Shown here: piece by piece, positions 1-14,204 of the stretch
Numbering within the stretch: the stretch's first letter is position 1
Layout of the letters: every line of letters starts with the position of its first letter
Assembly (NCBI RefSeq): GCF_000027225.1
Contig: NC_013892.1
Location: 3,720,001-3,784,000 of the forward strand
DNA from: Xenorhabdus bovienii SS-2004
GTDB lineage: Bacteria; Pseudomonadota; Gammaproteobacteria; Enterobacterales; Enterobacteriaceae
Direction: 5' to 3'
DNA length: 64,000 bases
Position numbers and translations under genes: made by a program
Notes under the pieces: model-generated
The model's database searches: none
What the model was told of the DNA's origin: nothing
What the model saw: only the letters and a program-made list of their open reading frames with translations

Positions 1-543
1 GTCAGCGTTGAGATTGAACACGTTGAAGCAGGTAATTTGCCTCAGGATTTGATTGATCTGAATCCTTATCAGACGGTTCCTACTCTCGTTGATCGTGAAT
101 TGACTCTGTATGATTCTCGCATCATTATGGAATATCTGGATGAGCGTTTTCCCCATCCACCACTCATGCCTGTATATCCGGTTGCACGTGGTAGCAGCCG
201 TTTGATGATGCATAGAATTGAAAAAAACTGGTATTCCCTGATGTATAAAATTCAGGGAGGAAATACTCAGGAAGCTAATGCTGCACGGAAACAGCTTGCA
301 GAAGAATTATTGGCCATGGCGCCTGTTTTCAGAGATATGCCTTTCTTCATGAGTGAAGAGTTCAGTCTGGTGGATTGCTACCTTTCGCCTCTGCTGTGGC
401 GTTTACCTGTATTAGGTGTAGAGTTATCTGGGCCAGGTGCAAAAGATATCCAGATTTATATGCAGCGTGTATTTGAACGTGACGCATTTTTGGCTTCACT
501 GACGGAAGCAGAACGTGAAATGCGTTTACCATCACGGAGCTAA
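1..543 (+). CDS. sspA: Stringent starvation protein A (5'-truncated by window edge)
   Basis: The reading frame is open from base 1, so the gene begins upstream; 180 C-terminal residues are present of a protein usually about 212 long. SspA is a GST-fold protein without glutathione transferase activity that binds RNA polymerase and alters transcription under starvation and acid stress. Visible are the end of the thioredoxin-like domain (NPYQTVPTLVDREL, then SRIIMEYL) and the all-helical C-terminal domain (EEFSLVDCYLSPLLWRLP). It is followed 3 bases later by sspB, the usual sspAB operon. Identification rests on recall of the E. coli sequence and on the neighbour. Confidence 0.95.
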   Translation, partial: VSVEIEHVEAGNLPQDLIDLNPYQTVPTLVDRELTLYDSRIIMEYLDERFPHPPLMPVYPVARGSSRLMMHRIEKNWYSLMYKIQGGNTQEANAARKQLAEELLAMAPVFRDMPFFMSEEFSLVDCYLSPLLWRLPVLGVELSGPGAKDIQIYMQRVFERDAFLASLTEAEREMRLPSRS

Positions 544-546
544 TTT

Positions 547-1029
547 ATGGAGATGATTCAAATGTCTCCCCGTCGTCCTTATTTATTGCGGGCGCATTAT
601 GAATGGCTGCTGGATAATGAAATGACTCCGCATCTTGTCGTGGATGTCACCCTGTATGGGGTGAATGTCCCGATGGAATATGCGAACGATGGGCAAATCA
701 TCCTGAATATTTCGCCGAGGGCTGTTGGCAATCTGGAATTGACTAACGATGAAGTTCGGTTCAACGCCCGTTTTGGTGGTGTAGCGCGTCAAGTCTCTGT
801 TCCAATGGCGGCAGTGATTGCGGTTTATGGTCGTGAAAATGGCGCAGGAATGATGTTTGAGCCAGAATCTGCCTATCAGGCGGGCTCCACACCAGAAGAT
901 TCTGATGTTCCTGTAGCGGATAATCTGGTGCTTATCAGTGACGCTAAGATTGCTCGTGATAATGACTCATCGGATGACGAACCTCCCCAACCTCCAAAGG
1001 GTCGTCCAACTTTGCGTGTTGTAAAATAA
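547..1029 (+). CDS. sspB: ClpXP protease specificity-enhancing factor SspB
   Basis: 160 residues. SspB is the adaptor that binds the ssrA degradation tag and delivers tagged proteins to ClpXP. The folded tag-binding domain covers about residues 1-115 (PRRPYLLRAHYEWLLDN, then SPRAVGNLELTNDEVRFNAR). A variable acidic linker follows, and the extreme C-terminus (GRPTLRVVK) is the conserved ClpX-docking peptide. The ATG at 547 was kept because MEMIQMSPRRP aligns with the E. coli start MDLSQLTPRRP. It sits directly after sspA, consistent with co-transcription, and a hairpin terminator follows at 1061. Confidence 0.96.
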   Translation: MEMIQMSPRRPYLLRAHYEWLLDNEMTPHLVVDVTLYGVNVPMEYANDGQIILNISPRAVGNLELTNDEVRFNARFGGVARQVSVPMAAVIAVYGRENGAGMMFEPESAYQAGSTPEDSDVPVADNLVLISDAKIARDNDSSDDEPPQPPKGRPTLRVVK

Positions 1030-1060
1030 ACAGGCAACCAGGTACAGTTACAATATAAAA

Positions 1061-1096
1061 AATAAAGGAGATTTTGGTCTCCTTTATTATTTTTAG
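1061..1096 (+). terminator. Rho-independent terminator of sspAB
   Basis: Inverted repeat AATAAAGGAGA / TCTCCTTTATT with a 6-base loop, followed by a T-rich tail (ATTTTTAG), 30 bases after the sspB stop. Confidence 0.8.
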
Positions 1097-1144
1097 TCGT
1101 ACCCGCTTTTATAGAGGCACTCGCCTGAGAGTCAAAAATAGGTA

Positions 1145-1645
1145 CTATAAAGTTTGATCTAGTCTCCACAGGCAATTTTCTATATTTTCCTTATTTTTTC
1201 CGGAATTCGATTTTTTGGCTGCATTCAGGCTGTTAGACAGCTTTTCAATAAAACTTGTCCTTTCGCCCAAGCCTTTTAAAGTTGACGGTATATCGCAGAT
1301 CTGATCTGATGAGAATGAATTATATTTTTTCGACAGCGATAAGACTTCTACGGGGTTATTAATTAAGGCAAAAGATAAAGAGCGAAGGAGTTGTTTCGAA
1401 AATTCGGAATGCATATTGGGGGATAACGTAAATGCAACTCTCAGCCACTGACTTTCACCTGTTGTAATGTTATAGGCGACTTCATCCCTTTTTCCACTTT
1501 CTCCTAATTCCGCAACAACGGCATTTACACCTCTTTCCCGCACTTGTTGCAGGATTTCCGCTTGTGTCGATAAATGAGCAATTGAGGGTGAGCTCATTAT
1601 TAAAGATATGAAAGAGAATAAGAATATCTGTGTGAGTAAGCGCAT
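1145..1645 (-). CDS. Hypothetical secreted protein
   Basis: 166 residues; not recognised. The first 23 residues form a convincing Sec signal peptide (MRLLTQIFLFSFISLIMSS, cleavage near SIA|H), so the mature product is probably periplasmic. The mature part is mainly polar and helical, with two cysteines (in DQICDIP and ENCLWRL) that could form a disulfide. It is convergent with sspAB and sits alone between sspB and gltD. No catalytic motif is apparent. The gene is A+T-rich, as many lineage-specific genes are. Confidence 0.6.
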   Translation of the reverse strand: MRLLTQIFLFSFISLIMSSPSIAHLSTQAEILQQVRERGVNAVVAELGESGKRDEVAYNITTGESQWLRVAFTLSPNMHSEFSKQLLRSLSFALINNPVEVLSLSKKYNSFSSDQICDIPSTLKGLGERTSFIEKLSNSLNAAKKSNSGKNKENIENCLWRLDQTL

Positions 1646-1960
1646 CTATTTATTCCAGTCATTGTCAATGAATAGTTATTACTTAATTAACTATTATTTA
1701 ATTTTTGTTTGGATATCGTTTAACTAATTACACTAAAAAAACCGTCTTCTCTTTGATAAGAGGAATAAGATTTTTTGCTGTATTAACACAGTAGATTAAA
1801 TCTGAATATTTACCTTTAGGGTATAAGAGTAGTCGCATAAAGCAAAAAAATACAACTAATGTGGGAGTAAAAAGTGATAAAAGTGAACTTGTCTCTGAAT
1901 TTTTGAAATTTTCTCCGGTCAAAAGACCGGAGAAGTAATTGAAGAAACAGTGAATAGGGA
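1646..1960. other. A+T-rich intergenic region without a credible gene
   Basis: Low-complexity A+T-rich DNA between the secreted protein gene and gltD. Short overlapping frames here lack ribosome-binding sites and recognisable content. The only structure seen is the hairpin at 1911-1934. Confidence 0.5.
1911..1934 (-). terminator. Hairpin downstream of gltD
   Basis: Perfect 10-bp inverted repeat TTCTCCGGTC / GACCGGAGAA with an AAAA loop, 27 bases past the gltD stop. The tail is A+T-rich but not a clean T run, so termination is likely rather than certain. Confidence 0.6.
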
Positions 1961-7847
<5,887 letters not shown>

Positions 7848-8177
7848 GGTAGAGCTCCCCAAGGTCTGTCCGACTCTCACATCACCCTCAAGGTGATATA
7901 GGTATATATTATTGCTACAGGCGTCTGATTTGCGCCCTCAGCCAAAGACCACTTGCTTTATTGGCAATAACAAGCGGTAAATCAAAATGATGTTATGTCA
8001 CTGCATAAAGACACTGCATAAATATGAGTCGGAGAATTATCCGACAGGTGATTTTCAGTGGATTCCCAACTTAGCGAGAAAAATAGAGCAGGTCAAATCG
8101 TGCCAGATCGCGTTTTTTGCAACGAAAATAATAATATTTATTTGAATTAAAAGAAAAATAATCGTTGTTTTGTATTT

Positions 8178-8193
8178 TGTGACTGAGATCATT
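8178..8193. promoter_or_regulatory. CRP-like site 1 (weaker)
   Basis: TGTGA CTGAGA TCATT: one good half-site and one degenerate half-site at the N6 spacing typical of CRP. It lies 28 bases from the better site at 8206. Confidence 0.35.
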
Positions 8194-8205
8194 AATCTGA
8201 TGTAT

Positions 8206-8221
8206 TGTGAGCTATATCACT
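8206..8221. promoter_or_regulatory. CRP-like site 2
   Basis: TGTGA GCTATA TCACT differs from the CRP consensus TGTGA-N6-TCACA only at the last base. It lies about 360 bases upstream of gltB and 283 upstream of arcB. CRP control of gltBDF is established in E. coli; assignment here is inference. Confidence 0.5.
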
Positions 8222-8503
8222 AAATACTGCATGATAATTATTTTAAATATTCTTTTAAAATTCATTATTGCGATATTTTAATCTTAATTCATGCAATATA
8301 ATAGGATTAAATTGCATATTTTATGTTGACTAAGAATAAATAATTGATTTCTTTTTGTTCTGAAAGAATTTTTAAAATAAATATCGCTTAATTATTCTGT
8401 TTTTATGACTATTTATTCCTGTAGGTATTGGGGTGATATCCCTCAACAAAGTTGAGTTTATTTTACGTTATGATTCAATCTGGTGATTTTACTTGGAGTT
8501 GTT

Positions 8504-10840
8504 ATGAAGCGGATCAGGAGATTTGCCCAGTATTATGTCGATTTGATGATGAAATTAGGACTGGTGCGTTTTTCGTTACTGCTAGCATCTGTTCTCATTA
8601 TCCTTGCGATGGTGATACAGATAGCAATCACTTTACATTGGCGTGGAGAAGTACAACGAACTGATTTAATTGGCTCCATCTTTTTTGGTTTATTGATCAC
8701 GCCTTGGGCGGTTTATTTTCTTTCCATCGTGGTGGAGCAACTTGAAGAATCCCGCCAGCGTTTATCCAGTCTGGTCGCAAAACTGGAGGAAATGCGCCAG
8801 CGTGATGCCAAATTGAACCTGCAACTTAAAGAAAATATTACTCAATTAAATCATGAAATCAATGACAGAGAAAAAGCAGAAAAAACGCATCTGGTATTGT
8901 TGGATAAATTAAAGTCGGAAATGGAACATCGTGAAAAAACCCAGAGTGCACTTGAGCAGCAATCGATTCTGCTACGTTCATTTCTTGATGCTTCTCCCGA
9001 CTTGGTTTATTACCGCAATGAAAACAATGAATTTTCCGGTTGTAACCGTGCGATGGAACTGCTGACAGGCAAAAGTGAAAAACAACTTATCGGCCTGACA
9101 CCGACAGAGGTTTACGATAAAGAAGTCGCCAGTAAGGTGATGGAAACCGATGAAAAAGTGTTTCGTCACAATGTATCGTTGACTTACGAACAGTGGTTGG
9201 TTTATCCCGATGGACGTAAGGCCTGTTTTGAACTCAGAAAAGTTCCTTTTTATGATCGCGTTGGCAAAAGGCACGGTCTGATGGGGTTTGGGCGCGATAT
9301 AACGGAACGTAAGCGCTATCAGGACGCATTGGAGAATGCCAGTCGGGATAAGACGACCTTTATCTCAACGATTAGCCATGAGCTTCGTACGCCTTTGAAT
9401 GGCATTGTTGGTTTGAGTCGCATCTTGATGGACACTGATCTGACGCCAGAACAGTGTAACTATCTGAAAACGATCCATGTCAGCGCTATCACTCTTGGCA
9501 ATATTTTCAATGATATTATTGAATTGGATAAAATTGAGCGCCGTAAAACCCAGCTTGATAACCAGCAGATTGACTTCACGGGCTTTATGGCTGATTTGGA
9601 AAACCTGTCAGGGCTACTGGCACAGCCGAAAGGCATTCGGTTTGTACTAGAACCAAAATTACCATTGCCAGCTAAAATCTTAACTGATGGCACCCGCTTG
9701 CGGCAAATCTTGTGGAATCTGATCGGCAATGCCGTGAAATTTACTCAGAAAGGTGAGATTCGGGTTCGCATCTGGCGTGAAGAAGGTGAACGGCTGTTAT
9801 TTGAAGTCACCGATTCCGGAATTGGCATTCCTTCTAGTGAGTTGGAAAAAATTTTCGCCATGTATTATCAGGTAACAGACAGTGCGGGTGGGCGTCCGGC
9901 AACCGGAACCGGTATCGGGCTTGCCGTCTCTAAACGTCTTGCCCAAAGCATGGGGGGAGATATTGTCGTGGAAAGCACCGTGGATCAAGGTTCCTGTTTT
10001 ACATTGTCTATTGTTGCCCCTGCTGTTGATGAAAAATCAGAAGGACAGGAAGAAAGCGAATTGCCATTGCCTGCACTCAACATCCTGTTGGTTGAAGATA
10101 TTGAACTGAACGTCATTGTTGCCCGCTCCGTTCTGGAGAAATTGGGAAATAGTGTCGATGTTGCCATGAATGGCCATGACGCATTGATGATGTTTGATCC
10201 TGATGAATATGACTTAGTGTTACTTGATATTCAGTTGCCGGATATGACTGGGCTGGATATTGCCCATCAATTACACCAGCGCTATCCAAGCCAGTCACTT
10301 CCTCCGTTGGTTGCGTTGACTGCCAATGTGTTGAAGGATAAAAGAGAATATCTTGATGTGGGAATGGATGATGTGCTCAGTAAGCCGCTTTCTGTCAAGG
10401 AATTAACCGCCGTGATGGAGAAATTCTGGGGTAAGGCGTCTGAGCCTGAACAGACATTACAGGAGACAAAGGTTGTGAAGAAGAACGAAGATTTACTTGA
10501 TACAGAGTTGCTCAATCAATATATCGACTTGGTCGGGCCAAAAATGATTGCTGATAACCTGAAAATTTTTGAAACCATGATGCCAAGTTACCTTGCCTTG
10601 TTGGATTCAAACATGACCGCGAGGGATCAGAAAGGGATCACCGAGGAGGCTCATAAAATCAAGGGAGCGGCGGGTTCTGTTGGATTACGTCACTTACAGC
10701 AATTGGCACAGCAGATTCAATCACCTGATTTACCTGCATGGTGGGATAACGTTCAAGAATGGGTGGATGAGCTAAAATTGGAATGGAGAAGTGATACAGA
10801 AACATTGAGAAACTGGTTAACTGACGCTACAAAAAAATAA
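8504..10840 (+). CDS. arcB: Aerobic respiration control sensor histidine kinase ArcB
   Basis: 778 residues, the length of E. coli ArcB. It is an inner-membrane hybrid kinase that senses the quinone redox state and phosphorylates ArcA through a His-Asp-His relay. There are two membrane segments (about residues 23-42 and 57-77), a coiled-coil linker, a PAS domain (DASPDLVYYRN), the transmitter with His292 (ISHELRTP), the ATPase boxes, a receiver with Asp575 (VLLDIQLPD) and an HPt domain with His717 (AHKIKGAAGS). The ATG at 8504 has GGAG six bases upstream; a longer frame from 8483 adds residues absent in the family. Confidence 0.97.
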   Translation: MKRIRRFAQYYVDLMMKLGLVRFSLLLASVLIILAMVIQIAITLHWRGEVQRTDLIGSIFFGLLITPWAVYFLSIVVEQLEESRQRLSSLVAKLEEMRQRDAKLNLQLKENITQLNHEINDREKAEKTHLVLLDKLKSEMEHREKTQSALEQQSILLRSFLDASPDLVYYRNENNEFSGCNRAMELLTGKSEKQLIGLTPTEVYDKEVASKVMETDEKVFRHNVSLTYEQWLVYPDGRKACFELRKVPFYDRVGKRHGLMGFGRDITERKRYQDALENASRDKTTFISTISHELRTPLNGIVGLSRILMDTDLTPEQCNYLKTIHVSAITLGNIFNDIIELDKIERRKTQLDNQQIDFTGFMADLENLSGLLAQPKGIRFVLEPKLPLPAKILTDGTRLRQILWNLIGNAVKFTQKGEIRVRIWREEGERLLFEVTDSGIGIPSSELEKIFAMYYQVTDSAGGRPATGTGIGLAVSKRLAQSMGGDIVVESTVDQGSCFTLSIVAPAVDEKSEGQEESELPLPALNILLVEDIELNVIVARSVLEKLGNSVDVAMNGHDALMMFDPDEYDLVLLDIQLPDMTGLDIAHQLHQRYPSQSLPPLVALTANVLKDKREYLDVGMDDVLSKPLSVKELTAVMEKFWGKASEPEQTLQETKVVKKNEDLLDTELLNQYIDLVGPKMIADNLKIFETMMPSYLALLDSNMTARDQKGITEEAHKIKGAAGSVGLRHLQQLAQQIQSPDLPAWWDNVQEWVDELKLEWRSDTETLRNWLTDATKK

Positions 10841-10858
10841 CCCCAACCGAAGTTGGGG
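10831..10858 (-). terminator. ArcZ terminator
   Basis: Stem CCCCAAC / GTTGGGG at 10841-10858, followed on the minus strand by TTATTTTTTT. The orientation of the T run shows it terminates the minus-strand RNA; for arcB it may act only as an mRNA-end hairpin. Confidence 0.85.
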
Positions 10859-10960
10859 TGCGCGAATACTGCGCCAACACCAGGGAAACTTGTCTACCCG
10901 CTTATCTAAAATTTGTTTTCGGCGCGAGTAGTTAAAAAACTCTTCCGTACTGAATACAGG
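10831..10960 (-). ncRNA. arcZ: Hfq-dependent small RNA ArcZ (RyhA/SraH)
   Basis: On the minus strand, directly downstream of and antisense to the arcB terminus, lies the conserved ArcZ core: TTTCCCTGGTGTTGGCGCAG, continuing AGTATTCGCGCACCCC. It is followed by the terminator stem CCCCAAC/GTTGGGG and a T7 run. This matches the E. coli ArcZ 3' half as I recall it, including its place between arcB and elbB. The 5' end is inferred from a TATGTT -10-like box at 10970-10965. ArcZ base-pairs with mRNAs such as rpoS, and has been reported to control natural-product formation in Xenorhabdus/Photorhabdus through HexA. A 61-residue frame over this locus is not a gene. Confidence 0.92.
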
Positions 10961-11076
10961 TACCAACATAGCAAAGATAAGATTTTTTGTTACAAGATTC
11001 ATTAAAATCTGTGATGAAGATTGGTGTTTAACCCTCTAAGGGGTTAAGCATTAATCTACTACAAATGGAGATAAAT

Positions 11077-11730
11077 ATGAAATGCGTTGCAGTTATATTA
11101 AGTGGATGCGGAGTCTATGACGGAAGTGAAATTCACGAATCAGTCCTGACTATGCTCTCTTTAAGTCGCTTGGGTGCCAAAGTGTCTTTTTTTTCGCCTG
11201 ATGAAGTACAACATCATGTAATTAATCACCTTAATGGAAAGGAGGAAAAAGAAACTCGTCACACAATGCAGGAGTCTGCTCGAATAACACGAGGAAATAT
11301 CCAGCCTTTATCTCAGGTTGATATTAATACCTTGGATGCGCTGATCATTCCTGGTGGTTTTGGCGTCGCTAAGAATTTATGTAATTTCGCATTTAAAGGA
11401 TCAGAATGTGAAATAAATAAAGATTTATTAAGTATAGTGCGTTCTATGCATCAGCAGGGTAAACCTATGGGATTCATGTGCATTGCACCCGTTATGGTAG
11501 CTAAAATATTAGGCAGGCCGATAAAAGTAACCATCGGTAATGACCCAGAAACTGCGGCACAAATAGAAGCAATGGGAGGAATTCACATTGAGTGCCCAGT
11601 TGATGACATTGTCATTGATTTTAAAAACAAAATTGTAACTACTCCAGCCTATATGCTTGCTGAATCTCTATCTCAGGCTGAACAAGGAATTGATAAATTG
11701 GTTCGCAAAATATTGGAAATGATTGAGTAA
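11077..11730 (+). CDS. elbB: Isoprenoid biosynthesis glyoxalase ElbB (DJ-1/PfpI family)
   Basis: 217 residues. ElbB has the class I amidotransferase-like DJ-1/PfpI fold and a reported glyoxalase activity; its link to isoprenoid synthesis comes from lycopene-overproduction screens. Family landmarks are [15 protein letters not shown] at the N-terminus, [12 protein letters not shown], the nucleophile elbow GFMCIAP (Cys near residue 134) and VTTPAYML near the end. The start at 11077 follows ATGGAG; the in-frame ATG at 11065 is too early. The gene overlaps the start proposed for mtgA by 8 bases, so the pair is probably one transcript. Confidence 0.93.
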   Translation: MKCVAVILSGCGVYDGSEIHESVLTMLSLSRLGAKVSFFSPDEVQHHVINHLNGKEEKETRHTMQESARITRGNIQPLSQVDINTLDALIIPGGFGVAKNLCNFAFKGSECEINKDLLSIVRSMHQQGKPMGFMCIAPVMVAKILGRPIKVTIGNDPETAAQIEAMGGIHIECPVDDIVIDFKNKIVTTPAYMLAESLSQAEQGIDKLVRKILEMIE

Positions 11731-12451
11731 TCGGATGAAAAATCCTTTTTCAATATTGTGGTTCTGGTTGAAGAAAATTGCGGTAGCGATCACAATTCTG
11801 TGGTTCGTTACTGTAATTTTGTTTTCGTTTCTGCCGGTGCCGTTTTCTATGGTAATGGCAGAGCGTCAAATTAGTGCCTTAATGTCAATTAATTTATCTT
11901 ATGTTTCCCGTTCCTCATGGGTAGATCAGAATCAAATTTCACCTTATATGACATTAGCCGTCATTGCGGCCGAAGATCAAAATTTTCCAAAACATTGGGG
12001 ATTAGATTTTGAGGCTATCAAAACGGCGATGGCACATAATAAAAAATTTCAGAAGCGGATACGGGGTGCTTCCACTATTACCCAGCAAACCGCCAAAAAT
12101 TTGTTTTTGTGGGAAGGTCGCAGTTGGGTGAGAAAGGGATTGGAAGCAGGAATGGCCATTGTTTTGGAATTATTATGGTCAAAGAAACGTATTTTGACGG
12201 TCTATCTCAATATTGCCGAATTTGGTCATGGCATTTTTGGTGTGGAAGAAGCGGCATGGCATTATTTTGGTAAATCGGCCAGCCGTTTAACTGCCTCTGA
12301 AGCGGCATTACTGGCAGCGGTGTTACCCAACCCTTATCGTTATAAAGTTGATGCGCCCTCAGCTTATTTGTTGCAGCGTCAGCAGTGGATTTTGCAGCAA
12401 ATGCGACAGCTAGGGGGAGAAAGTTATCTGAAACAAAATAAATTGCGATAG
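11723..12451 (+). CDS. mtgA: Monofunctional biosynthetic peptidoglycan transglycosylase
   Basis: 242 residues from a TTG start, the same length as E. coli MtgA. It polymerises lipid II into glycan strands at the inner membrane. A single N-terminal membrane anchor (about residues 18-38) precedes the GT51 domain with [13 protein letters not shown] (catalytic Glu), [16 protein letters not shown] and [15 protein letters not shown]. The TTG at 11723 gives MSNRMK, resembling the E. coli MSKSR start, with GGA six bases upstream. An ATG at 11735 is the alternative and loses four residues. Confidence 0.93.
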   Translation: MSNRMKNPFSILWFWLKKIAVAITILWFVTVILFSFLPVPFSMVMAERQISALMSINLSYVSRSSWVDQNQISPYMTLAVIAAEDQNFPKHWGLDFEAIKTAMAHNKKFQKRIRGASTITQQTAKNLFLWEGRSWVRKGLEAGMAIVLELLWSKKRILTVYLNIAEFGHGIFGVEEAAWHYFGKSASRLTASEAALLAAVLPNPYRYKVDAPSAYLLQRQQWILQQMRQLGGESYLKQNKLR

Positions 12452-12475
12452 CGAGATAGCAATGAGATGCTCAAA

Positions 12476-12500
12476 TAAAAGCGGCACTGACTTGTGCCGC
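12476..12500 (-). terminator. Terminator of the dolP operon (possibly bidirectional)
   Basis: GCGGCAC / GTGCCGC with a 6-base loop at 12481-12500; on the minus strand it is followed by TTTTATTTG. It lies between convergent mtgA and dolP. Confidence 0.75.
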
Positions 12501-12529
12501 TATACGTACAGGTGATGTTCAACGGGATC

Positions 12530-13105
12530 TCAATTGAGATAAGTGAATGCCGTTGTTACGCGCTTAACACCGCTGGTTTCACTGGTTATCTTCGCAGCAT
12601 CTGCACCTTCCTGTCTGGTGACAATACCAAACAAAAAGACTTCACCATTTTCAGTAACGACCTTGATATTCGATGACTTCACTGAATCACTGGCTAAAAT
12701 CTTGGAACGTACTTTGGTTGTCAGCCAAGTGTCTACAGAGGCCGTACCCAGGTCAACAGGATTACCTTGACGGACTTCGTTATATACCACTTCAGTGCCT
12801 TCAACCTTTGAGGCGAGCTGTTTTGCCCGATCAGCCAGTTGCAGATCCGGGCTCTGTCCCGTTAGCAGCACTCTACCCTGATAAACAGTCACAATTATGC
12901 GGGCTTGTGCCTTAATTTGCGGATCTTTGCTGATGGCATTGCTGACGCGGGCTTCCAGCGTGCCATCGTCAACCTGTTGACCAATTGACCGGGGGTCACT
13001 ACCCGCTTTTGTCGCAATCGCGGCAGAACCCACGACGGCGGCACCAATACATCCCTGCAATAACATTGCACTGCAAAATACTATTAATAGAGAAAATAGC
13101 CGCAT
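12530..13105 (-). CDS. dolP: Division/outer-membrane stress-associated lipoprotein DolP (two BON domains)
   Basis: 191 residues. DolP (YraP) is an outer-membrane lipoprotein that localises to division sites and supports envelope integrity. The signal peptide ends in a lipobox (AMLLQGC, acylated Cys19). Two BON domains follow at about residues 50-115 and 125-190, each with the alternating hydrophobic pattern (RIIVTVYQGRVLLTGQ and IKVVTENGEVFLFG). It lies 11 bases after diaA, as in E. coli, and completes the lpoA-yraN-diaA-dolP series. Confidence 0.95.
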   Translation of the reverse strand: MRLFSLLIVFCSAMLLQGCIGAAVVGSAAIATKAGSDPRSIGQQVDDGTLEARVSNAISKDPQIKAQARIIVTVYQGRVLLTGQSPDLQLADRAKQLASKVEGTEVVYNEVRQGNPVDLGTASVDTWLTTKVRSKILASDSVKSSNIKVVTENGEVFLFGIVTRQEGADAAKITSETSGVKRVTTAFTYLN

Positions 13106-13116
13106 TATTGAGCTCC

Positions 13117-13707
13117 TTAGTCATCCTGATGAGGAAATAACGTATTATCGATTAAGTCGCACAGACAGTTAATTGTCAGCATGTGAACTTCTTGAATTCT
13201 GATACTGTGATGCGAAGGGATGCGGATTTCTACATCCTGTGGTCCCAGTAAGCCTGCTAGTTCACCACCATCATAACCGGTCAGTGCGACAATCGTCATA
13301 TCGCGCGTGACAGCCGCTTCCACCGCCTTGATGATATCCCGGCTGTTTCCGTGCGTAGAGATGGCAAGCAGAACGTCTCCAGCATGTCCCAGCGCTCTGA
13401 CCTGTTTGGCATAGATTTCGTCTGGCTGTTTACTGTTGGCGATGGAAGTGATCACCACGTTATCAGCATTCAGAGACAGAGCTGGCAGGCTTGGCCGCTC
13501 TGTCTCAAATCGGTTTATCATACTGGCGGCAAAACGCTGTGCTGTCGCGGCAGAGCCGCCATTGCCACAGCAAAGGATTTTGTTGCCATTCAGCAGTGAT
13601 TGAACCATCATCATTGCGGCGCGTGATATCGCGTCGGGCAATGCTTCTGCTGCTGCGATTTGAGTTTGAATACTTTCTGTAAAGCAGACTTTAATTCTAT
13701 CCAGCAC
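13117..13707 (-). CDS. diaA: DnaA initiator-associating protein DiaA
   Basis: 196 residues, as in E. coli. DiaA is a tetrameric SIS-domain protein that binds DnaA domain I and promotes assembly of initiation complexes at oriC. The SIS core shows [18 protein letters not shown] (E. coli has CCGNGTSAANAQHFAASM), [17 protein letters not shown] and [14 protein letters not shown]. It resembles GmhA isomerases, but the context (yraN upstream, dolP downstream) and near-full identity at both ends (LFPHQDD) fix it as DiaA. Confidence 0.95.
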   Translation of the reverse strand: MLDRIKVCFTESIQTQIAAAEALPDAISRAAMMMVQSLLNGNKILCCGNGGSAATAQRFAASMINRFETERPSLPALSLNADNVVITSIANSKQPDEIYAKQVRALGHAGDVLLAISTHGNSRDIIKAVEAAVTRDMTIVALTGYDGGELAGLLGPQDVEIRIPSHHSIRIQEVHMLTINCLCDLIDNTLFPHQDD

Positions 13708-13756
13708 GTTATGACCTATATATTAAGAATCTATTTTATTTAGAGAGTGATAGCCT

Positions 13757-13803
13757 ATATACCCTTCATCTTTCAAGCTGCTACTTGAAATCTATTGGGT
13801 ATA
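13757..13803. repeat. Dispersed imperfect palindrome, copy 1
   Basis: Starts TATACCCTTCATCTTTCAAG and ends TATTGGGTATA; the arms pair imperfectly around a GCTGCTAC centre. A second copy, differing by a few bases, lies at 18174-18218. It sits between diaA and yraN. It looks like an ERIC-like non-coding dispersed repeat of this group; the family assignment is from memory. Confidence 0.7.
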
Positions 13804-13818
13804 GCAATAGGTTTTCAT

Positions 13819-14181
13819 TCAGGTGAAGGCATTTTTCAGCCATTCAAATTTCTGACCTGTAATTGCACAAATATCAAAGCGACACGAGGCCGTCTCCAGA
13901 CACTCGTTGCGTTGATACAGCCAGACAGAAGCTGTATGCAATATTTTTCTGCACTTGCTCTGGGTAATTGTAGCAATGGCATCACCATATGTTGCGTTCT
14001 GGCGGAAACGAACCTCGACAAATACCCATGTCTGTTTATCACGCATAATCAGATCAATTTCCCCACCCCGAATTTTCACATTCTCCGCAACAAAGACAAG
14101 CCCCTGTTGTTGCAGAAACTGTTTAACCTGCTGCTCGTAATGGCGTCCCTGCGCATAGCGATTGATGCTTGGTTTTTTCAT
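13819..14181 (-). CDS. yraN: UPF0102 protein YraN (nuclease-like fold)
   Basis: 120 residues. YraN proteins have a restriction-endonuclease-like fold; the function is not settled. The conserved core GGEIDLIMRD, then FVEVRFRQ provides the E-x-D and E-V-R acidic residues of that fold, followed by the ITQSKCRKI helix. It lies between lpoA (23 bases upstream) and diaA, the standard enterobacterial order. A 211-residue plus-strand frame over the same DNA is an antisense shadow. Confidence 0.93.
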   Translation of the reverse strand: MKKPSINRYAQGRHYEQQVKQFLQQQGLVFVAENVKIRGGEIDLIMRDKQTWVFVEVRFRQNATYGDAIATITQSKCRKILHTASVWLYQRNECLETASCRFDICAITGQKFEWLKNAFT

Positions 14182-14204
14182 CCTGAAATGACCATTAGTG
14201 TTAC

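Larger units (their letters stand above)
7848..8503. promoter_or_regulatory. Divergent gltB / arcB regulatory region
   Basis: 656 bases without a gene between the two divergent starts, strongly A+T-rich in its middle (about 8100-8400), as expected for Lrp/IHF-type control regions (family knowledge for gltB in E. coli). Two CRP-like palindromes are listed separately. I could not assign a confident -35/-10 pair to either gene. Confidence 0.6.

Noticed and set aside
10817..11002. 61-codon minus-strand frame downstream of arcB
   Set aside because: The DNA is explained by the ArcZ RNA and its terminator; no coding signature.
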